Assembly: GCA_964622545.1 (NCBI GenBank)
Contig: CAZUQM010000002.1
Coordinates: 62,001 to 126,000, forward strand
Length of the DNA stretch: 64,000 nucleotides
DNA from: JAFGLZ01 sp964622545
GTDB taxonomy: Bacteria > Planctomycetota > Phycisphaerae > UBA1845 > JAFGLZ01
Reading direction: 5' to 3'
The notes under the pieces are model-generated. The model did not search any database and was not told where the DNA came from. It saw nothing but the letters and a program-made list of their open reading frames with translations. Every line of letters begins with the position of its first letter. Positions within the stretch are counted from its first letter, which is position 1. This document shows, piece after piece, positions 1 to 8,333 of the stretch. Position numbers and translations under genes: made by a program.

Positions 1-51
1 TGCCGAAAACGCGGATTCGGTTCGCGGTTTCGCCGACCTTGCGCTGTAGTG

Positions 52-1674
52 CTAGTCGCCGCCCGGCGACACCGTCGCGAACCGGATCCGAAAGCACGTG
101 CCCTCCCCCAGCGTGCTATCCACCTCGATCTGACCGCCGTGGGCCTCCACGATGCCCTGCACCGCCGCCAGGCCCAGCCCGCGACCCATCTCCTTCGTCG
201 AGAAGAACGGGTCGAAGATCCGCTCGCGGTCCTCCGGAGCGATGCCCACGCCGGCGTCCTCGACGACCAGGTCGACGCACTCGGTCTCGGGGCCGCCTCC
301 GGCCAAACGGCAAAGCGAGTTCTCGGTCCGAACCGATACCGTGCCGCCCTCCGGCATGGCGTCCGCGGCGTTCATCACCAGGTTGAGCAGCACCTGCTGG
401 ACCTGCATCGGGTCGGCCTCGATCCAGTCGTTCGTCGCCTCCGGCCTGATCTCGACCCGCACCGTGCCTGGAAGCGCCGTCTGACCGAGCTCGATCGATT
501 CCCGCACCAGCTCGTTGAAGCGCCTCCGTTGCGGGATGCGATGGGCGCTCCGCGCGTACGTCAGAAGCTGGCGCGTCAGCTTGGCCGCCCGGTCGGCCCC
601 GTTGGCGATCTCGTCGACGATGGGCCGCCATTCGTGGTCGCCATCCAGTTGACTGGATAGGACGCTCGCGTTGCCCAAGACGCTCACGAGCATGTTGTTG
701 AACTCGTGGGCGAAGCCGCGGGCCAGGCCGGCGATGCTCTCCGACCGCTGGGCACCGCGAAGCTTCTCCTCCAAACGATACCAGTCGGTGAAGTCGCGGC
801 CCACTGCCTGCACGTGCGAGAGCTGACCTTCGTCGTTCAGGACGGGCCTGACGTTCCAGTGAATCCGGCGGGAGCCCTGGTCGGTCGACTGAATGCGGTT
901 CTCGAAATGCACCAACCCCCCGGTGCCCGGCCAGCCGTCCCACGCGTGCCGGGTCCGCTCACGGTCCTCGGGATGCACCTTCTCGAGCAACTGCTCGAAG
1001 CCCATCCCCTCGGCGAGGTCGCACATCGTCTTCAGCGCCGCTGAGGCGTAGGTCAGCGTCCCGTCGGGACGCAACGTCAGCACCAGATCGCCGCTCAGCT
1101 CGACCAGGTCGCGGTAGTGCCGCTCCGATCGCGCCAGACGCCGACTCAACAGCGCGAAACGCAGCACCAGCGACATCAGTCGGGCCATCCCCTCAAAGGC
1201 GTGACGGATGCGATCGTCGTAGACGCGCGGGGCCTCTAAATCGTATCCGTGGGCGAAACCCATGACCTTGCCGTCCACAGTGAGCGGCGCGAGGCAGGAG
1301 CTGAGAACCGGCGGATCGTGCGCCACGAACTGCCGCAACCCGACGTCGTCGCTCGAGCTCAGGTCGCTCTCGTAGAAGGCCCCGCGCCGACCCTCGATGA
1401 TCGCGCGAATGCCCCCGAACTCCTCAAGGGGATACGTCGTCCCCACCGGGCTGATCTCGTACCGGGGATCGCTGACACTGCTGGCCGCCGTCCGCAGGAT
1501 GCGGTTGCCGTACTCCAGAACCGTGACCGAACACCGATCGAATTCCAAACTGAGGCGAGCCTGCTCACAAAGCTGGTGCAGAAGCCCGGCCCAGTCGACC
1601 GCCTCCTGCTGCCGGGTCAGGAGCTCGCTCAGATCGCCGTCGTGCCAATCGCTCGGTCTGTCCATCCCGGCCAC
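52..1674 (-). CDS. Sensor histidine kinase (GAF-PAS-HisKA-HATPase), cytoplasmic
   Basis: A 540-residue histidine kinase without a predicted membrane segment, so probably a soluble sensor. A GAF-like region lies at about residues 25-175 and a PAS fold at about 185-305 (VHPEDRER at 233-240 is a typical PAS turn). The H-box FAHEFNNML places the phospho-acceptor at His323. The ATPase domain shows the N-box NLVMNAADAMPEGG (431-444), G1 box DAGVGI (473-478) and G2 box GRGLGLAAV (498-506). There is no receiver domain and no adjacent response regulator, so it is an orphan kinase whose partner lies elsewhere. The start is uncertain: Met1 or Met4 are both possible and neither has a strong ribosome site. 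The kinase assignment is secure; the signal sensed is unknown. Confidence 0.93.
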   Translation of the reverse strand: MAGMDRPSDWHDGDLSELLTRQQEAVDWAGLLHQLCEQARLSLEFDRCSVTVLEYGNRILRTAASSVSDPRYEISPVGTTYPLEEFGGIRAIIEGRRGAFYESDLSSSDDVGLRQFVAHDPPVLSSCLAPLTVDGKVMGFAHGYDLEAPRVYDDRIRHAFEGMARLMSLVLRFALLSRRLARSERHYRDLVELSGDLVLTLRPDGTLTYASAALKTMCDLAEGMGFEQLLEKVHPEDRERTRHAWDGWPGTGGLVHFENRIQSTDQGSRRIHWNVRPVLNDEGQLSHVQAVGRDFTDWYRLEEKLRGAQRSESIAGLARGFAHEFNNMLVSVLGNASVLSSQLDGDHEWRPIVDEIANGADRAAKLTRQLLTYARSAHRIPQRRRFNELVRESIELGQTALPGTVRVEIRPEATNDWIEADPMQVQQVLLNLVMNAADAMPEGGTVSVRTENSLCRLAGGGPETECVDLVVEDAGVGIAPEDRERIFDPFFSTKEMGRGLGLAAVQGIVEAHGGQIEVDSTLGEGTCFRIRFATVSPGGD

Positions 1675-2074
1675 TCCAAGACCTCGTGGGCTCAGGCCCT
1701 CCCATCACACATCCATCCACCTGTCGGCAACGCGCGACGGCCCGGCATCGTCAGCCCAAGACGAGCCCCCATGCAATCGGCCCCGCAGTCGGAATCGGGA
1801 CGAGGACCACACTCCATCATCCATCCACCCTAGTGATTATCAAGACAAACCCCCCAAGATTGGCACAAACCCTAACCCCGCGAATCGATCTCAGGCGGCA
1901 GGACCTCAGCGGGCCGAGGCGTCCGCCGCAAGCCCGGCACACCCGCAGTCGGGCGCCAGGATCCTCGTCGCGCGGCGTGTGTGGTACGATCTGCAACAGC
2001 ATGACCGACGCGTCCTACTCGACCTGCGCGGAATCCTATGTTCGCGGTAAGCAGCGGTCAACGGCGAGAGTGTC
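1675..2074. other. Intergenic, 400 bp, between divergent kinase and miaA
   Basis: No convincing gene on either strand. It must hold the promoters of two divergent genes, but I see no clear -35/-10 pair. The 11-mer ATCCATCCACC occurs twice (about 1710 and 1818), which may be chance in this C-rich stretch. Confidence 0.5.
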
Positions 2075-2998
2075 ATGACGAGGCAACTGAACCTCCTGGT
2101 CGGCTGCACGGCCGTCGGCAAGACCGAGACGTCCCTTCAACTGGCCGAGCGCACCGATGCCGAGATCGTCTCGGTCGACTCGATGCAGGTCTACCGCCGC
2201 ATGGACATCGGCACGGCCAAGCCGGCGCTCCAGGAGCGCCGACGCGTACCCCATCACCTGATCGACGTGGTCGAACCCAGCGAGGCCTTCAGTGTCGCGC
2301 GGTTCGTCGACCTGGCCGACGCGGCCATCGCCGACATCAGCTCGCGCGGCAAGCGCGTCTGGGCCGTCGGCGGGACGGCTCTCTACGTCAAGGCCCTGAC
2401 CGAAGGCCTCTTCGAGGGTCCGCAGGCCGACGAGAGCTTCCGCACCGCCTTCCGCGAGCGTGTCGCGCGCGAGGGCTCGCCGGCGCTGCATGCCGAGTTG
2501 GCGCAGGTCGATCCCCCGGCCGCCCATCGCATCCACCCCAACGACGCCCGACGCATCGAACGAGCCCTCGAGGTCTATCACCTGACGGGGCAACCCATCA
2601 CTGAGCTCCAACGCCAGTGGGACCAGGGCCGCACGCGCTACGACACGCGGATGGTGGTCCTTGAACGCGAGCGCGACGACCTGAACCGCCGCATCAACGC
2701 CCGCGTCAAGCAGATGCTCGAGCAGGGGCTCGTTGACGAGGTCCGCGGCCTGCTTGCCGAGCCCGAGCCGCTCAGCGAACAGGCCGCCCAGGCGCTGGGC
2801 TACGCCGAGGTGATCGACCACCTCCGCGGCGGGCCCGACCTCGACAAGACCGTCGAGCTGATCAAGATCCACACGCGGCGCTTCGCCAAGTCGCAACGGA
2901 CCTGGTTCCGCAGCTTCCGCGACGCAATCCGCATCCGGCTCGAGCCCGACACGCCACCCGAAGACGTCGTCGAGCGCATCCTCGCGAAACTTGCGTGA
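2075..2998 (+). CDS. miaA: tRNA dimethylallyltransferase MiaA
   Basis: Transfers a dimethylallyl group from DMAPP to the N6 of A37 in tRNAs that read codons starting with U, the first step to i6A/ms2i6A. The 307-residue length is normal. The N-terminal P-loop reads GCTAVGKT (10-17) and is followed by the family signature DSMQVYRRMDIGTAKP (35-50). The motif HHLID further on and the C-terminal RFAKSQRTWFR stretch are also typical. The ATG at 2075 puts the P-loop at the usual distance from the N-terminus. It stands alone: the upstream gene is divergent and nearly 600 bp of non-coding DNA follows. Assignment is secure. Confidence 0.97.
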   Translation: MTRQLNLLVGCTAVGKTETSLQLAERTDAEIVSVDSMQVYRRMDIGTAKPALQERRRVPHHLIDVVEPSEAFSVARFVDLADAAIADISSRGKRVWAVGGTALYVKALTEGLFEGPQADESFRTAFRERVAREGSPALHAELAQVDPPAAHRIHPNDARRIERALEVYHLTGQPITELQRQWDQGRTRYDTRMVVLERERDDLNRRINARVKQMLEQGLVDEVRGLLAEPEPLSEQAAQALGYAEVIDHLRGGPDLDKTVELIKIHTRRFAKSQRTWFRSFRDAIRIRLEPDTPPEDVVERILAKLA

Positions 2999-3594
2999 TG
3001 CCTCATCGACGACCGAGCTGCGGCATGGATGCTGCGCGAAAGCCCTAGTGCCGCATTTCACACATCGTGCGACGATGGGCAGGGCGGCACACGCCACGGC
3101 TGCTGCTCGAGCCGCGGCATTCATGCCGCGCGGCCGCGCCGGATCAATCCGGCGGCTCGGACAGGTCGTCGCGATACGTCTGAAAGGCTAGTACCCGTTC
3201 ACACGCGTTCTCGCCGGCTCCCATCAGGAGGACAAGACGCCACTCGGAGCGGCGACCGTCAGGGAGCTGTGGTGTTGGATCGCCTGAACAACAACGCTCC
3301 TTCACAGTCGTGACTCCGAAGGCGACCCCGAGGCTGGGGAACCGACCAGTTCAATGGTGTTGGACTACGAGCCCCGTTAGGGACGGTGGAATGTAGCCCA
3401 GGGTGGAGCGAAGCGGAACCCGGGGCGAGCGTCCCGCACAAGGGGAAGAGCCCCAGCGGGGCGACGAAACAACTCGGCCACGACCATCCTGGCCATGAAA
3501 CCCGCCGCGACCCCCCTGCGATCGAATCCCTTTGTCAACCGCGCAGCTTGGGGCTATACTGTTGCGTTCTGGAAAGTGGGGTCACGACAAGGCC
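2999..3594. other. Intergenic, ~600 bp, with a dispersed-repeat-like segment
   Basis: No ORF here looks like a real protein. The right half contains the repeat-like segment listed separately at 3394-3470. The remainder is low in coding signal and has no recognisable RNA gene. Confidence 0.5.
3394..3470. repeat. Dispersed-repeat-like intergenic segment
   Basis: The stretch begins TAGCCCAGGGTGGAGCGAAG and continues through a GGAACCCGGGG block to AGCCCCAGCGGGGCGACGAA. Purine-rich non-coding modules of this style recur in planctomycete genomes, which is recollection rather than something shown here. Only one copy is visible in the window, so repeat status is an inference. Confidence 0.4.
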
Positions 3595-4050
3595 ATGAAG
3601 CTAACCGACATCCTTAGCGCCGACTGCGTCAAGGTGCCCCTCGAGGCCAAGGACAAGGAAGCGGCCATCACGGAGCTGGTGGACCTTCTGAACGCCGCCG
3701 GACGGCTCAAGGACCGCGACCAGATGCTCCAGGCCGTCCTCGACCGCGAGCGGACCCGCACCACGGGCATCGGCCACAGCCTGGCCGTACCGCACGGCAA
3801 ATCCAACGCCTGCAGCGAATTGGTGATGGCAGTCGGCAAGCCCGCCGAGCCCATCGACTTCCAGAGCATCGACAAGCAGCCCGTCCAGGTCATCGTCCTG
3901 CTGGCCAGCCCGCCCGACCAGACCGGCCCGCACATCCAGGCCCTGGCCCGCATCAGCCGCCTGATGACCATGGAAGCCTTCCGCAACGCCATGTTCCGCG
4001 CGACCTCGTCCGACGAGCTGTACGGCATCATCTCCGGGCACGAGGGGTAG
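3595..4050 (+). CDS. PTS EIIA domain protein (fructose/nitrogen-type, PtsN-like)
   Basis: A 151-residue single-domain protein of the PTS EIIA type 2 family. The phospho-accepting histidine is His67 in the motif GIGHSLAVPHGK (58-69). The start is taken at 3595 (MKLTDIL), which matches the family N-terminus; an upstream in-frame Met at 3532 would add an unrelated 21 residues. No HPr, EI or EIIBC genes are nearby, so a regulatory role like that of PtsN is more likely than sugar transport. Planctomycetes often carry stand-alone EIIA proteins of this kind. The family is certain, the physiological target unknown. Confidence 0.9.
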   Translation: MKLTDILSADCVKVPLEAKDKEAAITELVDLLNAAGRLKDRDQMLQAVLDRERTRTTGIGHSLAVPHGKSNACSELVMAVGKPAEPIDFQSIDKQPVQVIVLLASPPDQTGPHIQALARISRLMTMEAFRNAMFRATSSDELYGIISGHEG

Positions 4051-4201
4051 AACAGCAGGGTTCGGGGTTCGGAAAAGCGGGTACCGGGATCCGGGGCCCG
4101 AAGAACATCCGACGCACACCTTCTGACTCCTGTCTTCGGTCTGTTTCCTCCCTCCTGCCCTGGCCTGCGCTCACGCCGGTCGCTACGATGGAACGGAACT
4201 C
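4051..4201. other. Short intergenic with GTTCGGGG-type low-complexity sequence
   Basis: Contains GGTTCGGGGTTCGG near 4060, a run of G-rich words, then a C/T-rich tract (TGACTCCTGTCTTCGGTCTG near 4125). The look is of decayed short dispersed repeat rather than regulatory DNA. A second copy is not visible in the window. Confidence 0.35.
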
Positions 4202-4522
4202 ATGATCGACGAAGCCACCATCAATCAGGCCGCTCAGCTCCTGCTCGAGGCCGCCCCGCCCGGCTCGAAGGTCATCCTCTTCGGCTCGCACGCCCGCGGC
4301 CAGGCCGGCCCCGACAGCGACGTCGACTTCCTCGTCGTCGAGCCCGAGGTCAAGGCCAGACGTGCCGAGATGGTTCGGCTGCGGGACGTCCTACGACCCT
4401 TGCGTATTCCCGCCGAAGTATTGGTCACGAGTGCCGAAGCCTATGAGAGCTGGCAAGACACGCCGAACACCGTGATCTACGAGGCCGCTCGGGATGGGCG
4501 GGTGTTCGATGCCGCTACCTGA
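4202..4522 (+). CDS. MNT-domain nucleotidyltransferase, antitoxin of HEPN/MNT pair
   Basis: A 106-residue minimal nucleotidyltransferase. The signature GSHARG (28-33) followed by DSDVD (38-42) is the catalytic GSxxRG...DxD motif of the polymerase-beta superfamily, so the enzyme should be active. It overlaps the next gene by 14 bp, the usual arrangement for MNT-HEPN toxin-antitoxin pairs. In the family, the MNT partner neutralises the HEPN toxin, in characterised cases by AMPylating it. An alternative role as a generic nucleotidyltransferase is less likely given the neighbour. Confidence 0.88.
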   Translation: MIDEATINQAAQLLLEAAPPGSKVILFGSHARGQAGPDSDVDFLVVEPEVKARRAEMVRLRDVLRPLRIPAEVLVTSAEAYESWQDTPNTVIYEAARDGRVFDAAT

Positions 4523-4913
4523 GTACAGCGAAACCCTATTGCGTAAGGCCGAACAGGACGCGGTCGCTGCCCGAAAGCTCGCGGGCGAACCCGATATAGC
4601 CGACGAAATCGTCGGCTTCCACGCCCAGCAGGCCGTCGAGGAGTTGATGAAGGCCGTCTTGACCGCGCACGGTATCGACTACCGGCGAACGCACGACTTG
4701 GTGGAATTGATCGACCTCCTCCGCGATGAGGGTATCGGCTTTCCCGATGACCTTGAGGACGTTCGCGAACTGAACCCCTTCGCTGCAGTTCTGCGATATG
4801 CGGACCCTACCGACTTACCCGAGGCCCGCTTCGACCGACAGTGGGCTCTCGAGAGAATGCAGGCAACCCGCACCTGGGCCGAAGCCGCCGTGGCCGACGC
4901 CCCCAACGATTGA
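4509..4913 (+). CDS. HEPN-domain protein, toxin of HEPN/MNT pair
   Basis: A 134-residue all-helical HEPN protein. The motif YRRTHDLVELIDLL, at about residues 57-70, and the upstream FHAQQAVEELMKA helix are characteristic of the PF05168-type HEPN family. The start at 4509 (MPLPEYSE) is preferred over 4494, because it removes four residues unlike the family; either start overlaps the MNT stop and implies translational coupling. HEPN toxins paired with MNT partners act as RNases or bind nucleotides. The canonical RX4-6H RNase motif is not obvious here beyond R..TH, so RNase activity is unproven. Confidence 0.88.
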   Translation: MPLPEYSETLLRKAEQDAVAARKLAGEPDIADEIVGFHAQQAVEELMKAVLTAHGIDYRRTHDLVELIDLLRDEGIGFPDDLEDVRELNPFAAVLRYADPTDLPEARFDRQWALERMQATRTWAEAAVADAPND

Positions 4914-4931
4914 CCGCTTCGTCATCCCCCC

Positions 4932-7900
4932 TCACGCCCGCTCGATGTGCCGGACGATCAGCGACAGCGCGCCGTAGTCTTCGTCCACCTCGCCCGTCAC
5001 CGTCACCGGAAAGTCGCAGAACAGCAGGTTCGCGAATCGCCTGTAAGGCCGCGGAAACAACACTGCCTCGTACAACGCCGTCTCGTCCTCGAATGAGACG
5101 AACTCCATGTGCTCGCCGGTCGTGGTCGTGATCGTCTTGGCCGAGACAGGCCAACTCAGGATGCGCACCGTTCGGCCGACGTGCTCGCGCAGCTCGTTCG
5201 CCTTGATCCACGGCGCACCACCCCTGTCGCCGGCCGGTCCACAAGCCGCCGTCGGCCGGAAAACCTCCAGCGGATGCGCCGTGCACAGGAACCCCAACAC
5301 CTCGTGCTCGAGTTCCAAGACCTTCTGCTCGTCGTAGTCGCGCAGCTCGGGCGTGGGCACCACCGGCGCGGCCTGCTCGAGCATCGCCAGCAACGGCCGG
5401 TCGTCGGCGCGACGCTTGCCCGCCTTGCGCGATCGAGCCCCGGGCGACGTCGGATCCGACGCACCCTTGCGAACCCGAAGCCGCCACAGCATCTCGGGCC
5501 GGTTCGCACCCGATTCGACGCGGTCGAGCGCACCGGCCAGCACCAGCTTACGCGCGTCGGCGTAACCGATCTCCGTCCGTCGTAACAGGTCGTCCAGCCC
5601 CGCATAGGGTCCGCCCCGCCGACGCTCCTCGATCAGCCGCTCCTGCGCAGCCAGGCTCAGGCCCTTGATCTCGCCCAGACCCGTGACGATCCGCCCGCCC
5701 CGCGCGACGAAGCCGGGCTCGCTCAGGTTCACGTCCGGCCGGAGCACCTCGACGCCCAGCCGGCGGGCCTCGCTCACGTACGCCTGCGTCGTGTAGTACC
5801 CGCCGTGGTTGGCCATCACCCCGGCCATGAACTCCGCCGGATGATGCGCCTTCAGGTACGCCGACTCGTACGACACCATCGTGTAGCTGGCCGAGTGCGG
5901 CTTGCAGAACGAGTAGCCGCTAAAGGCCAGGATCATCTTGAAGATCTCGTCGACGGCCTCGTCACTCACGCCGCGTGCCCGCGCGCCCTCGACGAACTGC
6001 TTGTAGAAGTGCGCCAGCTCCAGCTCGCGGTCCTTCTTCGACATGATCTTCCGCAGCCGGTCGGCGTCCTCGCTCGAGAAGCCCGCCATCGCCATCGCCA
6101 CGCGCGAGACATCCTCCTGATAGACCATCACGCCGTACGTCTCGTCCAGGATGTCGGCCAGCAGCGGATGGATCGGCTCGAACGGCACGCCGTGTACCCG
6201 TTCGACATACAGGCTCGTGTACGCGTTGGCGGCAGGCCGGATGATCGACGTGTTGATCACCAGATGATCGAAGTCGCCACGGCCGGTCTTGATCTGGAGT
6301 TGCCGCATGGCCGGGCTCTCGCAATAGAACACGCCCATGGTCCGGCCGCTGGCGAGCATCTGTTGCGTCGGCGGATCGGCGATCGGGTCCCACGTCCGCT
6401 CGTCCAGGGGCCGGCCCTCGTCGCGGAGGTTGGCGATCGCATCGCGGATGACGGCCAGCGACCGGTTGCCGAGCAGGTCGATCTTGACCAGGCCCAGCTC
6501 CTCCACGCCGTCCTTCTCCCACTGGACGATGTTCACGCCCTTGGCGGCCGGCTGCATGGGCACGCGATGCCATAGAGGACCCGGGGCGAGCACCACGCCG
6601 CCGCAATGCACGCTCAGGCCGCGCGGCCTGCCGATCAGACGGCTGGCCAGGCGGATGATGTCCGGCCAGGGCGGATCGAGCTGCACGCCCGCCAGCTTCG
6701 GCGCGGTCCGGACGATCTCGTCGAGGTTCTCCTCGACGTCCGTCTGCCAGAACCACGGCAGGCGGTGCGTGACCTCGCTGATCTCGCCCTCCGGCAGGCC
6801 GAACACGCGCGCCGTCTCGCGCAGCGCCATTCGCGGCCTGAAGTGCAGATGGTTGGCCACCATCGCGGCGCGGTCGGTGCCGTAGTGGTTCAGCACCCAG
6901 TCGAGCACCTCGTCGCGCTCGTCCCAGGCGAAGTCGACGTCGATGTCCGGCGGATCGATCCGTCCGGGGTTGAGGAAACGCTCGAAGAAGAGGTTGTGGC
7001 GGATCGGGTCGACGTTCGTGATGCCCAGACAATACGCCACGATGCTGGCCGCGGCCGAGCCGCGTCCGCAGATCCGCGGCGATCGCTGCACGATCTCATC
7101 GACGGTCAGGAAGTAACCCGAGAAGCCCTTGCGCTCGATGAGGTCCAGCTCGTACTCGATCCGCTCGACGACGACCGGCGGGAGCGAGGCGGCGCCTGAC
7201 GCGGTGGGGGCGGCCTCTGACGACCGGGAAAGCGAGCTTCCCGCCGAACCATGCCGGTGGGTCTCTCGCTGCCCAGAAAAGGCAACAGGGCGGCCCATCG
7301 CTTCAGCGGTTCCGGACACGAATGCCGTGCCCAGACTCGGAGGCGCTTCCCGGTTCTCGTAACCCCTTGGTGTTCGAAGGACCATGGGCTTCTCGTGCGT
7401 GATCTCCATCTCGCACCCAGGCCCCGCGGGATTCCCATCCTGCCCTCCACCGTATCGCCGCCGAGCGCCCTCGTAAGTCTTGCATCGCAGCAGCTCCACC
7501 TCCGACATGCCCGGCGGGCACGGAAACGAGGGGAACAGCACCTCGCTGAAGTCCGGCTCGAAGCCGAGGGCGTCGACCAGCCGCTCGGTGCCCTCAAGCG
7601 CCTCGGGCAGCGCCGCGAACCGACCGGCCATGGCGTCCCACGACTCGAACAGCGAGCTCGCGTCGGCACAGGCCTCATCGGGTACCGCGCTTAACCGGCC
7701 CTTCAGCTCGACCGCCCGCATGAGCCGGTGCAGTTCCATGTCGTCGGCATCGAAGAAGACCGCAGGCGGGACGATCGCCATCGGCAGGTCGCGTATCTCC
7801 GGTCCCGAACGGGTCAACCGATGGGCCATCCACAGGTAGACCTGGTCGTGGCCCTCGGCCCTGAGCCGCTTCAGGATGTCGACCGCGCCCGTCACGATCG

Positions 7901-8315
7901 CCAGGCCGCCGCCGTGCTGGGCCAGGGAGCGCTCCAAACGGAATTCCCAGCGGGTGACACCGGCGGCTTGCCCGCCAGTGTCTGCGTCGTCGAGCTCATC
8001 CACGGCGCCATGCCGCTCGGTCAGGATGCGACACAGATGCCCGTACCCGGTCTCGTTCAGCGGATACAGCAGCACCGTCTGCGACGTCGTCGGATCGGTC
8101 ACCTCGGCCGCGACGATCGGTCGGATCCCGCTGCGTCTGGCCGCCCGCAGTACCGCCGGCAGCCCGTACAGGTTGTCGCGATCGGCCACTGCGACGGCCT
8201 CGTAACCCAGCTCGGCCGCGCGAGCCACCACCTCGTGCGGACGCCTCACGCCCCACAGCAGCGAGAAATCGCTCTTGGCATTCAGGAGTACACGTCGCAT
8301 GAGAGGCCCATCCAA
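4932..8315 (-). CDS. dnaE2: DNA polymerase III alpha-like subunit, error-prone DnaE2 type
   Basis: A 1127-residue C-family polymerase. The catalytic motif PDIDVDF lies at about residues 455-461, and the FSGYSFCKPHSASY and YQEDVSRVAMAMAGF blocks of the fingers domain are present; an OB-type domain closes the C-terminus. Its overall pattern (YYTTQAYVSEARRLGVEVLRPDVN-like tail helices) resembles DnaE2/ImuC rather than replicative DnaE. The N-terminal PHP domain starts LLNAKSDFSLL, so the usual metal-binding HxH is missing and the PHP site is probably inactive. About 88 residues between the RRRYGGG and LPPVVVERIEYEL blocks are low-complexity and come from a repeat insertion (about 7190-7460). The start at 8315 follows a GGAG at 9 nt; Met6 is an alternative. 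It follows the MBL gene by 18 bp, suggesting one transcript. Confidence 0.87.
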   Translation of the reverse strand: MDGPLMRRVLLNAKSDFSLLWGVRRPHEVVARAAELGYEAVAVADRDNLYGLPAVLRAARRSGIRPIVAAEVTDPTTSQTVLLYPLNETGYGHLCRILTERHGAVDELDDADTGGQAAGVTRWEFRLERSLAQHGGGLAIVTGAVDILKRLRAEGHDQVYLWMAHRLTRSGPEIRDLPMAIVPPAVFFDADDMELHRLMRAVELKGRLSAVPDEACADASSLFESWDAMAGRFAALPEALEGTERLVDALGFEPDFSEVLFPSFPCPPGMSEVELLRCKTYEGARRRYGGGQDGNPAGPGCEMEITHEKPMVLRTPRGYENREAPPSLGTAFVSGTAEAMGRPVAFSGQRETHRHGSAGSSLSRSSEAAPTASGAASLPPVVVERIEYELDLIERKGFSGYFLTVDEIVQRSPRICGRGSAAASIVAYCLGITNVDPIRHNLFFERFLNPGRIDPPDIDVDFAWDERDEVLDWVLNHYGTDRAAMVANHLHFRPRMALRETARVFGLPEGEISEVTHRLPWFWQTDVEENLDEIVRTAPKLAGVQLDPPWPDIIRLASRLIGRPRGLSVHCGGVVLAPGPLWHRVPMQPAAKGVNIVQWEKDGVEELGLVKIDLLGNRSLAVIRDAIANLRDEGRPLDERTWDPIADPPTQQMLASGRTMGVFYCESPAMRQLQIKTGRGDFDHLVINTSIIRPAANAYTSLYVERVHGVPFEPIHPLLADILDETYGVMVYQEDVSRVAMAMAGFSSEDADRLRKIMSKKDRELELAHFYKQFVEGARARGVSDEAVDEIFKMILAFSGYSFCKPHSASYTMVSYESAYLKAHHPAEFMAGVMANHGGYYTTQAYVSEARRLGVEVLRPDVNLSEPGFVARGGRIVTGLGEIKGLSLAAQERLIEERRRGGPYAGLDDLLRRTEIGYADARKLVLAGALDRVESGANRPEMLWRLRVRKGASDPTSPGARSRKAGKRRADDRPLLAMLEQAAPVVPTPELRDYDEQKVLELEHEVLGFLCTAHPLEVFRPTAACGPAGDRGGAPWIKANELREHVGRTVRILSWPVSAKTITTTTGEHMEFVSFEDETALYEAVLFPRPYRRFANLLFCDFPVTVTGEVDEDYGALSLIVRHIERA
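7190..7460 (-). repeat. In-frame dispersed-repeat insertion inside the polymerase gene
   Basis: This segment separates two conserved polymerase blocks that are normally adjacent. Read on the minus strand, 7288-7323 aligns without gaps to 19750-19785 on the plus strand with 30 of 36 identical bases, sharing ATTCGTGTCC and GAAGCGATGGGCC. The encoded peptide (including TAEAMGRPVAFSGQRETHRH) has no polymerase character. The reading frame stays open across the insert. Boundaries are estimated from the protein and are uncertain by some tens of bases. Confidence 0.7.
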
Positions 8316-8333
8316 CCGGGCTCCGCCCCGCCA

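Noticed and set aside
7106..7678. Alternative 190-residue ORF inside the polymerase gene
   Set aside because: It overlaps the polymerase in a shifted frame and carries only Arg/Ser-rich sequence.
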